DNA from: Puniceibacterium sediminis
GTDB lineage: Bacteria; Pseudomonadota; Alphaproteobacteria; Rhodobacterales; Rhodobacteraceae
Direction of reading: 5' to 3'
Length of the DNA: 64,000 nt
Assembly (NCBI RefSeq): GCF_900188035.1
Contig: NZ_FZNN01000006.1
Location: forward strand, 1-64,000
Shown here: positions 9,527 through 18,366 of the stretch, one piece after another
Position numbering within the stretch: position 1 is the stretch's first letter
Layout of the letters: each line of letters starts with the position of its first letter
Made by a program: the position numbers and the translations under genes
The notes under the pieces: model-generated
Databases searched by the model: none
What the model saw: only the letters and a program-made list of their open reading frames with translations
What the model was told of the DNA's origin: nothing

Positions 9527-10567
9527 TCACTTTGGCGGTTTGGAAACGCTGCCACGGATACGTACATTGGTATCAAAATCGCAGCGCTCTGGTGGCTCGG
9601 CTCGAACGCCAATCGAATGGAGCAAAAGATGCGCCGCCGCGCGACCCATGTCAAAACCGGGCTGCGAAACTGTGGTCAATGTTGGACGGGTCCGGCGTGC
9701 CTCTGCAATATCGTCAAAACCGGTGACAGAAACCGCCTGAGGGACCGATATCCCGGCTTCTCCGCAGAAATCCAGCACGCCGAGCGCCATTTGATCGTTG
9801 GCGCAGATCACTGCCGTCGGCCAATTACCCTCCTCGCCCGAAAACAGCTCTGCCGCAGCTTGATAACCCGATTTCTCAGTATAATCCCCCAGCAGGTAAC
9901 GCATCTTGTCCGGATCCAACCCGCATGACGAAATCGCTTCTCTAAATCCCGACAGGCGCTGATCTGCCGTCCAGAGGCGTCGGGGGCCTTCAATCACGGC
10001 GATTTCGGTATGGCCCGCATCCAGCACGCAGCGTGCCACCTCGCGGGCACCACGGCGGTTATCGCTACAAACCGACGGACAATCGACGCCTGGCAGCACT
10101 TCGTCGACAAAGACAACCGTCCCGGTTTTGGTCAGTTCCAGCAGCGATGTCGAAGGCAGGCCCGTTCCGGACAGATAGACCACCCCATCCAGACGCTGGC
10201 TGCGCAGCAGTTGGGCAAAATATTCTTCGCGTTCTGATTCAGCCCAGCTCAAACACAGGGTCATGAGGATATCATGACCCGCAATGCCACGCTGCACGCC
10301 TTCGGCAACCTGAGAGAAAAAGCTGTTGCGCAGGTCGGGGACGATCAACCCGATCGACGACACAAGATTGCGGCGCATGGCGCGGGCGGCACTTTTGGGC
10401 TCATAGCCCATGCGTTTCATCACAGCCTCGACATGGTCGCGGGTCTCACGGGCCACATTGGCGCGACCGTTCAACACGGCACTCGCGGTGCCGACAGAGA
10501 CCCGCGCCTCGACCGCGACATCCTTGATTGTGGGTCGGCTTTTGTCACGCTGTTTGGCGTCATCCAT
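9527..10567 (-). CDS. LacI-family transcriptional regulator
   Basis: 346 residues. The N-terminal helix-turn-helix (TIKDVAVEARVSVGTASAVL, about 13-32) and hinge (KSAARAMRRNLVSSIGLIVP) are followed by a periplasmic-binding-protein-like effector domain ending TTVSQPGFDMGRAAAHLL. The recognition helix reads VGTASAVLNG where many relatives have VSRVLN. It is the last gene of the importer operon, 44 bp after the permease stop. It is the likely owner of the two TTGAAaCGTTTCAA-type palindromes at 14012-14025 and 14100-14113, because centre-CG palindromes of this length are typical LacI-family operators. By family behaviour it would repress the locus until an imported ligand binds. Confidence 0.9.
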   Translation of the reverse strand: MDDAKQRDKSRPTIKDVAVEARVSVGTASAVLNGRANVARETRDHVEAVMKRMGYEPKSAARAMRRNLVSSIGLIVPDLRNSFFSQVAEGVQRGIAGHDILMTLCLSWAESEREEYFAQLLRSQRLDGVVYLSGTGLPSTSLLELTKTGTVVFVDEVLPGVDCPSVCSDNRRGAREVARCVLDAGHTEIAVIEGPRRLWTADQRLSGFREAISSCGLDPDKMRYLLGDYTEKSGYQAAAELFSGEEGNWPTAVICANDQMALGVLDFCGEAGISVPQAVSVTGFDDIAEARRTRPTLTTVSQPGFDMGRAAAHLLLHSIGVRAEPPERCDFDTNVRIRGSVSKPPK

Positions 10568-10611
10568 GCGGTAAAAACCCCTCGCCTCCAGAAGGCTTTA
10601 GCACCACGCCC

Positions 10612-11418
10612 TCAGTTTCGCCAGAAGCGAGACGACCAGCGTGGAACCGTGGGTTTGTGCCGCCAGGGCGTCAGCAGGTGTTCCACTGCGATGACCAGCA
10701 CAAAAGCCACCAGCCCCAGCAATGCCAGATAAGCGATAGCGGCAAAGGTGCCGGATGTATTCAGCCGCGAATTTGCCTGCATGAGATAGGCGCCGATCCC
10801 ACCGCTGGTGGATGCCGACCATTCCGCGATCACGGCACCCGTCACCGAAAAAGTCGCAGACAGCTTGAGCGCGGAGAAAAGCGGCGTCAGAGTCGCGGGC
10901 ATTTTCACATGACGGAAAATCGACCAGGTATTGCCGCCCATCGAACGTGCAAGTCGCAGCAAATCTGCATCCACCGACCGAAGGCCGTCCAGCACGTTCA
11001 CCACGACAGGAAAGAAGACCACCAGTGCGACAATGACCAGTTTCGGAGCCAGACCAAAGCCCAACCAGATCGTCAGAGCAGCCGAGATGGCAATAATCGG
11101 CACCGCCTGGCTGAAGATCAGGATCGGATAAAGCACGCCTCGCACGGTTTTGGATGCATCCATGGCAACCGCCATGGCAAAGCCGGAAAATGCACCAAGC
11201 ACAAAGCCGATGATGAATTCCTTGAAAGTGACCCGAAAGCCGATCCAGAGCGCGACGTGGTCGTCGAGGATATGCGCCCAGACGTCGCCGGGACTGGGCA
11301 TCACATAGCGTGGGATGTCATAGGCGATCACCGACACCCACCAGATCCCGATGACCAACAGGAAGGCGATCAGCGGATAGAGGATCGTCTTCCAGACAGG
11401 TTGTTTATCAAGCTGCAT
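10612..11418 (-). CDS. NitT/TauT-type ABC importer permease
   Basis: I place the start at 11418 (MQLDKQPVW), because GGGGAAG lies 6 bases before that ATG; an upstream ATG at 11439 would put this Shine-Dalgarno inside the gene. The 268-residue product has about six membrane segments and the EAA-like loop LRLARSMGGNTWSIFRHVKM with PATLTPLF. This is the SsuC/TauC/ThiX type of inner-membrane permease. The start overlaps the end of the ATPase gene by 11 bp. It would work with the ATPase at 11408-12187 and the binding protein at 12969-13958. Confidence 0.88.
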   Translation of the reverse strand: MQLDKQPVWKTILYPLIAFLLVIGIWWVSVIAYDIPRYVMPSPGDVWAHILDDHVALWIGFRVTFKEFIIGFVLGAFSGFAMAVAMDASKTVRGVLYPILIFSQAVPIIAISAALTIWLGFGLAPKLVIVALVVFFPVVVNVLDGLRSVDADLLRLARSMGGNTWSIFRHVKMPATLTPLFSALKLSATFSVTGAVIAEWSASTSGGIGAYLMQANSRLNTSGTFAAIAYLALLGLVAFVLVIAVEHLLTPWRHKPTVPRWSSRFWRN

Positions 11419-12187
11419 CAGTGGCTTCCCCATCGTCATAGATATAGGTCATGATCTGATCCTTCAGGTGAAGGAATTCCTTCGAGGTATAGACATCGCG
11501 TCCCCGCGGGCGCGGCAGCGTCACAGGTAGAATGTCGCGGATGCGCCCCGGTCGCGGCGACATCACCACCACACGATCGGCAAGAAAGATCGCCTCGTCG
11601 ATATCGTGGGTGACGAAAACCACCGTGCGTTTCTCGGCAGCCCAGACCGAAAGCAGCCATTTCTGCATGGCCATCCGCGTCATGCTGTCGAGCGCGCCAA
11701 AGGGTTCGTCCAGCAACAGGACATCGCGGTGCATGGCAAGGGTCCGCATCAGCGCAACGCGCTGGCGCATGCCACCCGAAAGTGCCGCCGGGTAATGGTT
11801 GATGAAATCGCCAAGGCCATAGCGATTGGCCAGGGCAACGCCCTCTGCGCGTTGCTTGCGTGTGGTGCGGCCATGCAGGATCGCGCCAAGGCAAATATTG
11901 TCGAGCACGGTACGCCACGGCAGCAGAAGGTCTTTCTGCAGCATATAGCCGACCTCGCCGGCCTTGCCGGTGATGTCACGCCCATCCAGGGCGACACGGC
12001 CCGCGCTGGGCTGCAATACCCCCGCAATGATGTTGAACATCGTGCTTTTGCCGCAGCCCGAAGGACCGACGACACAGATGAATTCGCCCTCTGATATTTC
12101 GATGTCGGTTGGGGCCAGCGCCAGGTTCTCGTCGAAACTGCGCGACACACCCGATAGTTTCAGCTTCGGGATCGGTGTTTCAGGCAT
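11408..12187 (-). CDS. NitT/TauT-type ABC importer ATP-binding protein
   Basis: 259 residues with Walker A GPSGCGKST (about 42-50), signature LSGGMRQRVALMRT, Walker B VLLLDEPFGALD, and H-loop FVTHDIDEAIFLADRVVVMS. The spelling is that of SsuB/TauB/ThiZ proteins. The gene is separated from the M24 hydrolase gene by 64 bp and overlaps the permease. Upstream of its ATG, revcomp of about 12190-12205 gives an AGGGAAA-type Shine-Dalgarno. Confidence 0.9.
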   Translation of the reverse strand: MPETPIPKLKLSGVSRSFDENLALAPTDIEISEGEFICVVGPSGCGKSTMFNIIAGVLQPSAGRVALDGRDITGKAGEVGYMLQKDLLLPWRTVLDNICLGAILHGRTTRKQRAEGVALANRYGLGDFINHYPAALSGGMRQRVALMRTLAMHRDVLLLDEPFGALDSMTRMAMQKWLLSVWAAEKRTVVFVTHDIDEAIFLADRVVVMSPRPGRIRDILPVTLPRPRGRDVYTSKEFLHLKDQIMTYIYDDGEATDAA

Positions 12188-12251
12188 GGGTATTTCCCTT
12201 GATCTTCTTTGGGGTGGCAGTCGTCTAGGCGCATCGCCCCAACGGGACGGA

Positions 12252-12965
12252 TCAGATCATCACGCAGCCGTCGCGACCGAACCAAAAAAGGTCTTCGACC
12301 TTGACGGCTGCGCCGTCGCGTTCGGCAAATGGCTCAACTGCCCAGGCACCCCACATTGGTGTATCGTTTCCGGCGTCGATAAAGTCATGCAGATAGGCCG
12401 CGCCGGGCGTCAGAGAATGGCCGATATTTTCCAGCGTATCGAGAAGGGTGAAACCTTCGGCTGACATCCTGTCATGCATTTCCCCAAACAGGTCTTGCGC
12501 CGGCATTCCCGAACGCGCGGTATTCATCACCGCATGATAAAGCGCAGTCAGATCAACAAGGCTTTGGCGGGCCGCAGCTGCCCTGCCCACGATGGCGCAT
12601 CGGGTGCAGTCAGACCAGAATCCATCCGCCGTGATGGGGTGGACATCGATCATCGCCAGGTCTTCCTCTGCCATCGCACGGTCCGACGGGCCTTGGGTGG
12701 GAAAGCAGGTATGGGCGTTGGGACCGACCCCGACATTGGTGATGGTCCAAACGTCTGCGACCCCCTGCCCTGCCAGCCAACGGCTGACCGCCAGAAGTAT
12801 GTCGATTTCGGTCGCGCCGGATTGTGCGGCGGCACAGCCTGCAGCGGCGGCACCACGCGCGATCTCCTGTGCAGTCACCAGACCGCTGGGGGGCAAAACC
12901 GAAACATCCGGCCCTGGACGATAGGTCCAGGGCGGGACGATCCGGCCATCTGCAAGCTGTGGCAA
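12252..12965 (-). CDS. M24-family metallohydrolase (creatinase / Xaa-Pro peptidase fold)
   Basis: 237 residues covering only the pita-bread catalytic domain. All five expected metal ligands can be found: D107 (MIDVHP), D119 (WSDCTR), H183 (ENIGHSL), E211 (WAVEPF) and E224 (VKVEDLFWF). It lacks the N-terminal domain of aminopeptidase P or creatinase, so it is a short type I-like form. The gene begins 3 bp after the binding-protein stop, within the importer operon. It most likely acts on the imported compound or its derivative, for example opening an amide or creatine-like bond, not on general peptides. This is inferred from context only. Confidence 0.75.
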   Translation of the reverse strand: MPQLADGRIVPPWTYRPGPDVSVLPPSGLVTAQEIARGAAAAGCAAAQSGATEIDILLAVSRWLAGQGVADVWTITNVGVGPNAHTCFPTQGPSDRAMAEEDLAMIDVHPITADGFWSDCTRCAIVGRAAAARQSLVDLTALYHAVMNTARSGMPAQDLFGEMHDRMSAEGFTLLDTLENIGHSLTPGAAYLHDFIDAGNDTPMWGAWAVEPFAERDGAAVKVEDLFWFGRDGCVMI

Positions 12966-12968
12966 GGT

Positions 12969-13958
12969 TTACTCCGGCAGGTAGGCGTTGGTGAAATACT
13001 CCGACGATGGCAACAGGTTGTCCAGCACGTCGAACTTGTCCAGCGCAGCAACAAGCGTGTCCCAATCTTCGGACTGGTTCACCAGCATAGTGCCGTCGAC
13101 GTCACCGAAAAGCGGGATGGTGTCCAGCCACTGCTGGTGGATGAACGCCGGATCATAGGCCTTGGCGTAGCGGGTGCCAAAGGCTTCGACTGCCTCTTCG
13201 GGATGTTCCACCGCGTAGGTGATGCTTTTGCTTGTCGCCCGCAGAAATGCCTTGGCCAGATCGGGGTTATCAGCCAGCCAGTCGGTATTCGCCGCCAGTG
13301 CAAAAATGGGTGTGTTGGGCGCACCATGTTCGATGGCAGGCAGGAACTCTCCGGCCTCACCGGTCACGGTGACGATCGCGGTGCCTTCGGCGTTCGTGAT
13401 CCCGGTGATGGCGTCGACACGTTCCTGCAAGAGCAGTGGCACGGTGTCATCCGAAGCGGCGACCGTTTTGATGTCATTGATCGTCATGCCCGCGTCTGCC
13501 AGAACCATGCCAAGTTGGGCCAAGGTCCAGGCGTCGTTGTAGATCCCGACGGTCTTGCCCTTCAGATCAGCAACATTCATCGGCGTACCCGTGGGCGACA
13601 GGATACCCCAGTTGTTGCTGCGTCCATAGCGACCGATCGCAACGACAGGCGCTTCTTCTGCCTTGGCAAAGATGATGTCCATCGACGTGGTGAAAGCGAC
13701 CTGCGCACGGGCCGTCCCCAGGAATTTCATCGTATCCGCAACAGTCGGCGGCGTGACGATTTCCAGTTCGATACCTTCCTCGGCATAGAAGCCTTTGTCC
13801 GAGCCAACGATCCACGGAATCCAGAAACCATCCGGCGTCGGCCATTCCTGAATAAAGGTCAGTTTCGTAAGGTCCTGCGCCATGGCTGCGGGCGCCATCA
13901 AGGTCGCGGCACTGGCTATGGCGGCAGATGCCAGAAGGATGCGGCGTGTCAGTTTCAT
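12969..13958 (-). CDS. NMT1/ThiY-like ABC substrate-binding protein
   Basis: I choose the ATG at 13958 (MKLTRRILLASAAIASAATL, then APAAMAQ) because it gives a clean Sec signal peptide cut after AMA and has AGGGA upstream; an ATG at 14003 would add 15 charged residues. The mature protein (about 305 residues) begins LTFIQEWPTPDGFWIPWIVG and contains FYAEEGIELEIV and LKGKTVGIYNDAW. These are the NMT1/THI5-like features shared by binding proteins for aminopyrimidines, riboflavin precursors, taurine and sulfonates. It is the first gene of the leftward operon and lies next to two LacI-type operators. The ligand is not known; N-heterocycles or amides are plausible. Confidence 0.85.
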   Translation of the reverse strand: MKLTRRILLASAAIASAATLMAPAAMAQDLTKLTFIQEWPTPDGFWIPWIVGSDKGFYAEEGIELEIVTPPTVADTMKFLGTARAQVAFTTSMDIIFAKAEEAPVVAIGRYGRSNNWGILSPTGTPMNVADLKGKTVGIYNDAWTLAQLGMVLADAGMTINDIKTVAASDDTVPLLLQERVDAITGITNAEGTAIVTVTGEAGEFLPAIEHGAPNTPIFALAANTDWLADNPDLAKAFLRATSKSITYAVEHPEEAVEAFGTRYAKAYDPAFIHQQWLDTIPLFGDVDGTMLVNQSEDWDTLVAALDKFDVLDNLLPSSEYFTNAYLPE

Positions 13959-14011
13959 TGGGGTGTTCCCTGTTGTTCGTTTCGACAGAAGTCTTCGCTT
14001 CACCCGCCAAC

Positions 14012-14025
14012 TTGAAACGTTTCAA
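14012..14025. promoter_or_regulatory. LacI-type operator 1, perfect palindrome
   Basis: TTGAAACGTTTCAA is a perfect 14-bp palindrome with a central CG, 54 bp upstream of the chosen start of the binding-protein gene. It has the length and symmetry of LacI-family operators, and a LacI-type gene ends the same operon. The next operator lies 88 bp away, centre to centre. Confidence 0.75.
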
Positions 14026-14097
14026 CTTGCATCTGTCAACATAAAATTTATGACCGGATTAACTTGATTTAATGCGCGACGCATGGTTCAAGATGAA

Positions 14098-14115
14098 AAT
14101 TGAACCGTTTCAATT
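14098..14115. promoter_or_regulatory. LacI-type operator 2, near-perfect palindrome
   Basis: AATTGAACCGTTTCAATT is an 18-bp palindrome with one mismatched pair; its core differs from operator 1 by one base (A to C). It lies 47 bp upstream of the rightward ATG at 14162. Two copies in one divergent spacer point to coordinate control of both arms, possibly with looping between them. Confidence 0.72.
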
Positions 14116-14161
14116 ATGCTCACATCCCTGTCAATTCAGGGCCGAACCTTCAGAGGGCCAC

Positions 14162-14932
14162 ATGTCAGACACACCCAAGAAAATCCTGCTGATTGGCGAA
14201 AGCTGGGTCAGTTCATCCACGCATTACAAAGGGTTTGATGCCTTCGGCTCTACCACCTTTCACTCCGGCGCAGGCCCGTTTCTGAAAGCCATGGAAGGCA
14301 CCGGATTCGAGGTCACGCACATGCAGGCACATGAGGCGCCCGAGGCCCTGCCGCTGGAACTTGACGCTCTGCAGAAGTGGGACGCGATCATCCTGTCCGA
14401 CATCGGCGCCAGCTCACTTTTGTTGCATCCTGATGTCTGGCTGCACTCCAAACCCGTACCGAATCGTCTGACCCTGCTGCATGACTATGTCGCTCAGGGC
14501 GGCGGTCTGGCGATGGTCGGCGGCTATCTGACGTTTCAAGGTATCGACGGTCGTGGCCGCTGGCGCAATACCCCGGTCGAACGCACCCTGCCCGTCCGCT
14601 GCCACCCCTATGACGACCGGATCGAAGTGCCGGAAGGCACCCGCACGATCCTCAATGCGCCGGATCACCCCCTCCTGAATGCCGTCCCTTCGGACTGGCC
14701 CGCCTTGCTGGGCCTGAATGAAGTGACGCTTGCTGATGGTGCCACGCTGATCGCCAGCGCCGAAACCGCACAAGGCACCCATCCGTTGCTGGCCACCACG
14801 ACCTATGAAAAGGGCAGAACGCTGGCATGGATGTCCGATATGTCACCGCACTGGCTGCCGACTGCGTTTTCCGACTGGCCCGGCTATCGGCAGATGTGGA
14901 TAAATTATCTGACCTGGCTCACCGCAGCCTGA
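14162..14932 (+). CDS. GATase1-like protein (DUF1355 / PF07090-type)
   Basis: 256 residues from the ATG at 14162, which follows an AGAGGG Shine-Dalgarno; the longer open frame from 14072 would run through operator 2. The protein begins KKILLIGESWVSSSTHYKGF and contains FEVTHMQAHEAPEAL, WDAIILSDIGAS, LHDYVAQGGGLAMVGGYLTF and a C-terminal KGRTLAWMSDMSPHW. This matches the glutamine-amidotransferase-like family often found next to catabolic genes in Rhizobiales and Rhodobacterales. The usual GATase Cys-His-Glu triad is not evident to me. It is the first gene of the rightward arm, 17 bp ahead of the nitrilase gene. The biochemical role is unknown. Confidence 0.75.
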   Translation: MSDTPKKILLIGESWVSSSTHYKGFDAFGSTTFHSGAGPFLKAMEGTGFEVTHMQAHEAPEALPLELDALQKWDAIILSDIGASSLLLHPDVWLHSKPVPNRLTLLHDYVAQGGGLAMVGGYLTFQGIDGRGRWRNTPVERTLPVRCHPYDDRIEVPEGTRTILNAPDHPLLNAVPSDWPALLGLNEVTLADGATLIASAETAQGTHPLLATTTYEKGRTLAWMSDMSPHWLPTAFSDWPGYRQMWINYLTWLTAA

Positions 14933-14949
14933 ATCGGAAAGTGACCCCA

Positions 14950-15822
14950 ATGACCTCAGCCGAAGCCAATGTCACCGTTGCGGCCATCCAGATGGAGCCC
15001 GTCTTCGGCCAGACCGAACACAACGTGGCGCGCTCCATCGCCATGATCGAAACCGCAGCGGCACAGGGCGCACAGGTTGTTGTCCTGCCAGAGCTCTGCA
15101 ACACCGGATACATGTTCCAAAGCCGGGCAGAAGCAGCCGCATTAGCCGAACCTGTGCCAGCGGGTACTTCGACCCAGGCATGGATCGAGGCTGCCCGGCG
15201 TCTTGGCCTCTACATCGTCGCGGGAATCACGGAATCGCAGGGCGCGCTGCTTTATAATTCGGCCGTGATCATTGGCCCGGACGGATACATGGGGACCTAT
15301 CGCAAGCTGCATCTTTGGGGGGACGAGGCGCTTTACTTTACTCCGGGCGATCTTGGCGTTCCGATCTTTGACACACCACTGGGGCGGCTGTCCTGCCACA
15401 TCTGCTACGATTGCTGGTTCCCCGAAGTCTGGCGTCTCCAAGCGATGCAGGGCGCCGAGCTCATCTGTGTGCCGACCAACTGGGTGCCAATTCCCGGGCA
15501 GGATCCGGATCGCGAGGCGATGGCCAATATCGTCGTCATGGGCGCCGCGCATTGCAATTCTCTGTTCGTCATCGCCGCCGACCGTGTGGGTACCGAACGT
15601 GGCCAGCCGTTCATTGGCCAATCCCTGATTGTTTCGCAAACCGGCTGGCCCGTCGCCGGCCCCGCCAGCAATATCGCCGAAGAGTTGCTGCTCGCCACGA
15701 TCAATCTGGCTGATGCGCGCCGCAAACGGAACTGGAATGACTTCAACCAACCGCTCCGCGATCGCCGCACGGATCTTTATGACGAAATGCTGGGCAGCGT
15801 CCTGCCACGCGGAATGATTTGA
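14950..15822 (+). CDS. nitrilase-superfamily carbon-nitrogen hydrolase
   Basis: 290 residues from the ATG at 14950 (GGAAAG eight bases upstream). The catalytic Glu-Lys-Cys set is visible: E48 in VVLPELCN, K119 in YRKLHLWG and C152 in HICYDCWFPE. Overall it resembles the amidase / N-carbamoyl amidohydrolase branches (beta-ureidopropionase, N-carbamoylputrescine amidohydrolase) more than true nitrilases. It would cleave an amide or carbamoyl C-N bond in the cytoplasm. As the last gene of the LacI-controlled rightward arm it probably degrades what the neighbouring importer brings in. Substrate class is inferred, not shown. Confidence 0.82.
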   Translation: MTSAEANVTVAAIQMEPVFGQTEHNVARSIAMIETAAAQGAQVVVLPELCNTGYMFQSRAEAAALAEPVPAGTSTQAWIEAARRLGLYIVAGITESQGALLYNSAVIIGPDGYMGTYRKLHLWGDEALYFTPGDLGVPIFDTPLGRLSCHICYDCWFPEVWRLQAMQGAELICVPTNWVPIPGQDPDREAMANIVVMGAAHCNSLFVIAADRVGTERGQPFIGQSLIVSQTGWPVAGPASNIAEELLLATINLADARRKRNWNDFNQPLRDRRTDLYDEMLGSVLPRGMI

Positions 15823-16125
15823 TAGACCCGCATGTCAGTTGTCATATGAAACGGGACATTGCAGCAGCTTGAGCTCTGGAGGCTCTGGTGCGTCCGCGTG
15901 ACTGATTTTGCTTAATTGCCTGCAAGCCTCATGGGCCGCCTCAGGAAAACAAAGTTCCTGATCTACCCCGTGCCACAGAGTATACTCCGGAGAACAAGCA
16001 CCCGAAGCAGTGCGTCCTTTGGCGTGTTAGGCCTGCGGCGCAGCGTGTCGAAAGCACGGCTTTAGTTCCTTGTTAATCAGCGTGAGCCATGATCTGGCAT
16101 CCCCCTCAGTTGCCCGCGGTCCCGA
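15823..16125. other. intergenic, no gene seen
   Basis: About 300 bp between the nitrilase gene and the protease frame. No terminator with a clear T tract and no RNA gene were recognised. The promoter for the protease gene should be here or just inside the annotated frame. Confidence 0.4.
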
Positions 16126-18366
16126 GTGTACAACAGTCAAGCCTTTGCCCCCCCGCCCGCCACGCACGCGTCGAATCACTCGACATCCAGCGTGGAACGG
16201 GCGCCGTTAACCGGCGGCTGGCAAAGCCTGCACCGTCATGGCTTGGCCTCGCGGCGGCTCGCTATGCTCTTGCTGGTCCCGCTTGCCCTCTCCGCCTGCA
16301 AAAGTGACGGAGGAAGCGAAACCTCTGCCTCCGACAACGGCCCGATCATATCCACATCCCGGACATCCCCCTTGGCACTCGATGCTTTCTTCGTCGAGAG
16401 TTTCGGCCCCTTCGAGGACACCGCGAGGGCCCTGATCGAGCAAGCACCGCGGTATTTGCGGCAGCAAATCGACTGGTACAAGGACTTGAACAACAACGGT
16501 GTCTATGACGCCGGGACCGAAGCACGACTTTCGACCTATTCTCTGAAAAGCGCAGGAATCCACTACGCACATGCTGCGGGACTGTCCGGCGCGGGCCAGA
16601 TCATCGCCTTCACTGACAGCGGCTTTCTTCTGGGCCATGAGACCCTTGCCGGGAAGACGATCTGGCAATCCACCGGCGTCGGGGTTTCAGATCACGGGAC
16701 GGCGGTCGCGTCGGTCGCGACAGGCAATTCCGGATACATGGTCGGCGTGGCCCCCGGGGCCGATGTCGCCTTCGGCAGCTTCGCCACCTTCGAGACCCGC
16801 GCAGATGCCACCCGGCTTGCGCACCGTCTGGGGGCCGTGGCGCAGAACAATTCCTGGGGCTTCGTGGGCGCATCGGCCACCCGCAGCACCTACGATGCAG
16901 TATTCTCCAGCGCGGCAAGTCAGGATTACCTGAGAGCGCTCAGAACCTACAGCCAGGAAGGCGTGGTTATCTTCGCGGCCAGCAATGACGAACAAGATGT
17001 CCAGGCCGATCTGATGGCCGCCCTGCCCCTATTCGAGCCAACCCTCGAGGCCGGATGGCTGGCCGTCATCAACGGAGCAGCGGATCTGGTGGGGGATGAC
17101 GTGGTCGGTGCCACGCGCGTTTCCTCCGCTTGCCTTGAAGCGGCGGCCTGGTGCCTGGCGGCAGAAGGTGCCTGGACGGCTGCAAGCTCCGATGCCTCGA
17201 ACGACTATGGGTTCTGGGTCGGAACGTCCTTCGCCGCACCGACCGTTGCCGGCGCGATGGCGCTCCTTGGCGAAGCCTTTCCCAACCTGACGCCGCACGA
17301 CCTGCGTATCCGGCTGCTGGCAACGGCGGACAATGAATTTGCAGGGTTCAACGCGACCGGTGAGGTCGAACTCGCCGAGGGCTTCAGCCATGCGATCAGC
17401 GACGAATGGGGCCACGGCTTTCTAGACGTCAAAGCCGCATTGCTGCCGATCGGAGAAACCACCGCAACGATGGCGGACGGCAGCACCTACAACGTCGAAC
17501 AACCGCTCGTGGTCGAAGGCAGCGCCACGGGCGACGCCGTTGCCCGCGCGCTCCAAGGCGTATCGCTCGTGGCCAGTGATGCGCTACAGGCGAATTTCTC
17601 GATCCCTGCCACCAATCTGGTCGCCCGGCGCGACCGGCAGCCGATCATCGAAGGGCTGGCCCGGAGGTGGCTGGTCGGACAGGACCATTCGTGCTGCGGT
17701 CTCGAACAGTTCTATCAGGATACGCTCCTTATCGCCGGATCGGGCGGGGATATGTCCATCGGCCTGATGCTGCCTTCCGACCCGGCGCAGGCCGGGAATT
17801 TCGGAATGGTGGTCGGGCGGACCTTCCACAACGGCTCGGCCGAGATCTCTTTCGACATGAGCCTCGGGCATGACAATGGCCAGTTGCTGCCGAAATGGTA
17901 TTCCGGCGAAGGCAGTACGATCATGGCAGCAGAAGTGTCGCTTGCAGCGCCTATCGCACCCCTGACGCAGATTGGTATCTCCGCAGCTCTCGGCGGCAGA
18001 ATTTCGGGCTCCGGCGATCAGGCCGGAAGCGCGACGTTCAACTCGGCCAGCGCGGCGCTGACCCAACGCAGCATCTTTGGCGCCAGAGATCGCCTGTCAT
18101 TCACGCTGGGTCTTCCTGTGGCCGTGTCACGGGGCCACGCCGCAGTCACGCTCCCGGTGGCAACCCGTAGCGGCAAAGCAGAGTATCAAAGCATTGACGT
18201 GGATCTCGCACCGCAGGGCCGCGAGCTTCGTATCGGCATCGAATATCACTATCCCCTGGGCACGGGGGCCGAGATGCTGGTTTCGGCGGTACACGCCGAG
18301 AACTTCGGCAACATTTCCGGCGACTCGAGCAGAGGAGTGTTTGTCGGGTTCAGAAGCAGGTTCTGA
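16126..18366 (+). CDS. subtilisin-like serine protease, lipoprotein autotransporter type (NalP/SphB1-like)
   Basis: Open for 746 residues. A lipobox LSAC (55-58) follows a hydrophobic run, so the mature protein should start at C58. The peptidase S8 domain has D164 (FTDSGF), H190 (DHGTAVAS), oxyanion N287 (AASNDE) and S368 (GTSFAAPTVAGAM). Residues about 480-746 look like a beta-rich barrel ending GVFVGFRSRF, with the terminal Phe usual for outer-membrane proteins. A lipidated subtilase with a C-terminal barrel recalls Neisseria NalP and Bordetella SphB1. The true start is uncertain: a TTG at 16243 would give a compact signal peptide (ASRRLAMLLLVPLALSAC), and no clear Shine-Dalgarno decides it. 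Confidence 0.75.
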   Translation: MYNSQAFAPPPATHASNHSTSSVERAPLTGGWQSLHRHGLASRRLAMLLLVPLALSACKSDGGSETSASDNGPIISTSRTSPLALDAFFVESFGPFEDTARALIEQAPRYLRQQIDWYKDLNNNGVYDAGTEARLSTYSLKSAGIHYAHAAGLSGAGQIIAFTDSGFLLGHETLAGKTIWQSTGVGVSDHGTAVASVATGNSGYMVGVAPGADVAFGSFATFETRADATRLAHRLGAVAQNNSWGFVGASATRSTYDAVFSSAASQDYLRALRTYSQEGVVIFAASNDEQDVQADLMAALPLFEPTLEAGWLAVINGAADLVGDDVVGATRVSSACLEAAAWCLAAEGAWTAASSDASNDYGFWVGTSFAAPTVAGAMALLGEAFPNLTPHDLRIRLLATADNEFAGFNATGEVELAEGFSHAISDEWGHGFLDVKAALLPIGETTATMADGSTYNVEQPLVVEGSATGDAVARALQGVSLVASDALQANFSIPATNLVARRDRQPIIEGLARRWLVGQDHSCCGLEQFYQDTLLIAGSGGDMSIGLMLPSDPAQAGNFGMVVGRTFHNGSAEISFDMSLGHDNGQLLPKWYSGEGSTIMAAEVSLAAPIAPLTQIGISAALGGRISGSGDQAGSATFNSASAALTQRSIFGARDRLSFTLGLPVAVSRGHAAVTLPVATRSGKAEYQSIDVDLAPQGRELRIGIEYHYPLGTGAEMLVSAVHAENFGNISGDSSRGVFVGFRSRF

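Noticed and set aside
12474-14015. Rightward open frame of 513 codons over the M24 and binding-protein genes
   Set aside because: It runs across two real genes on the other strand and has a composition typical of antisense shadow frames in GC-rich DNA.
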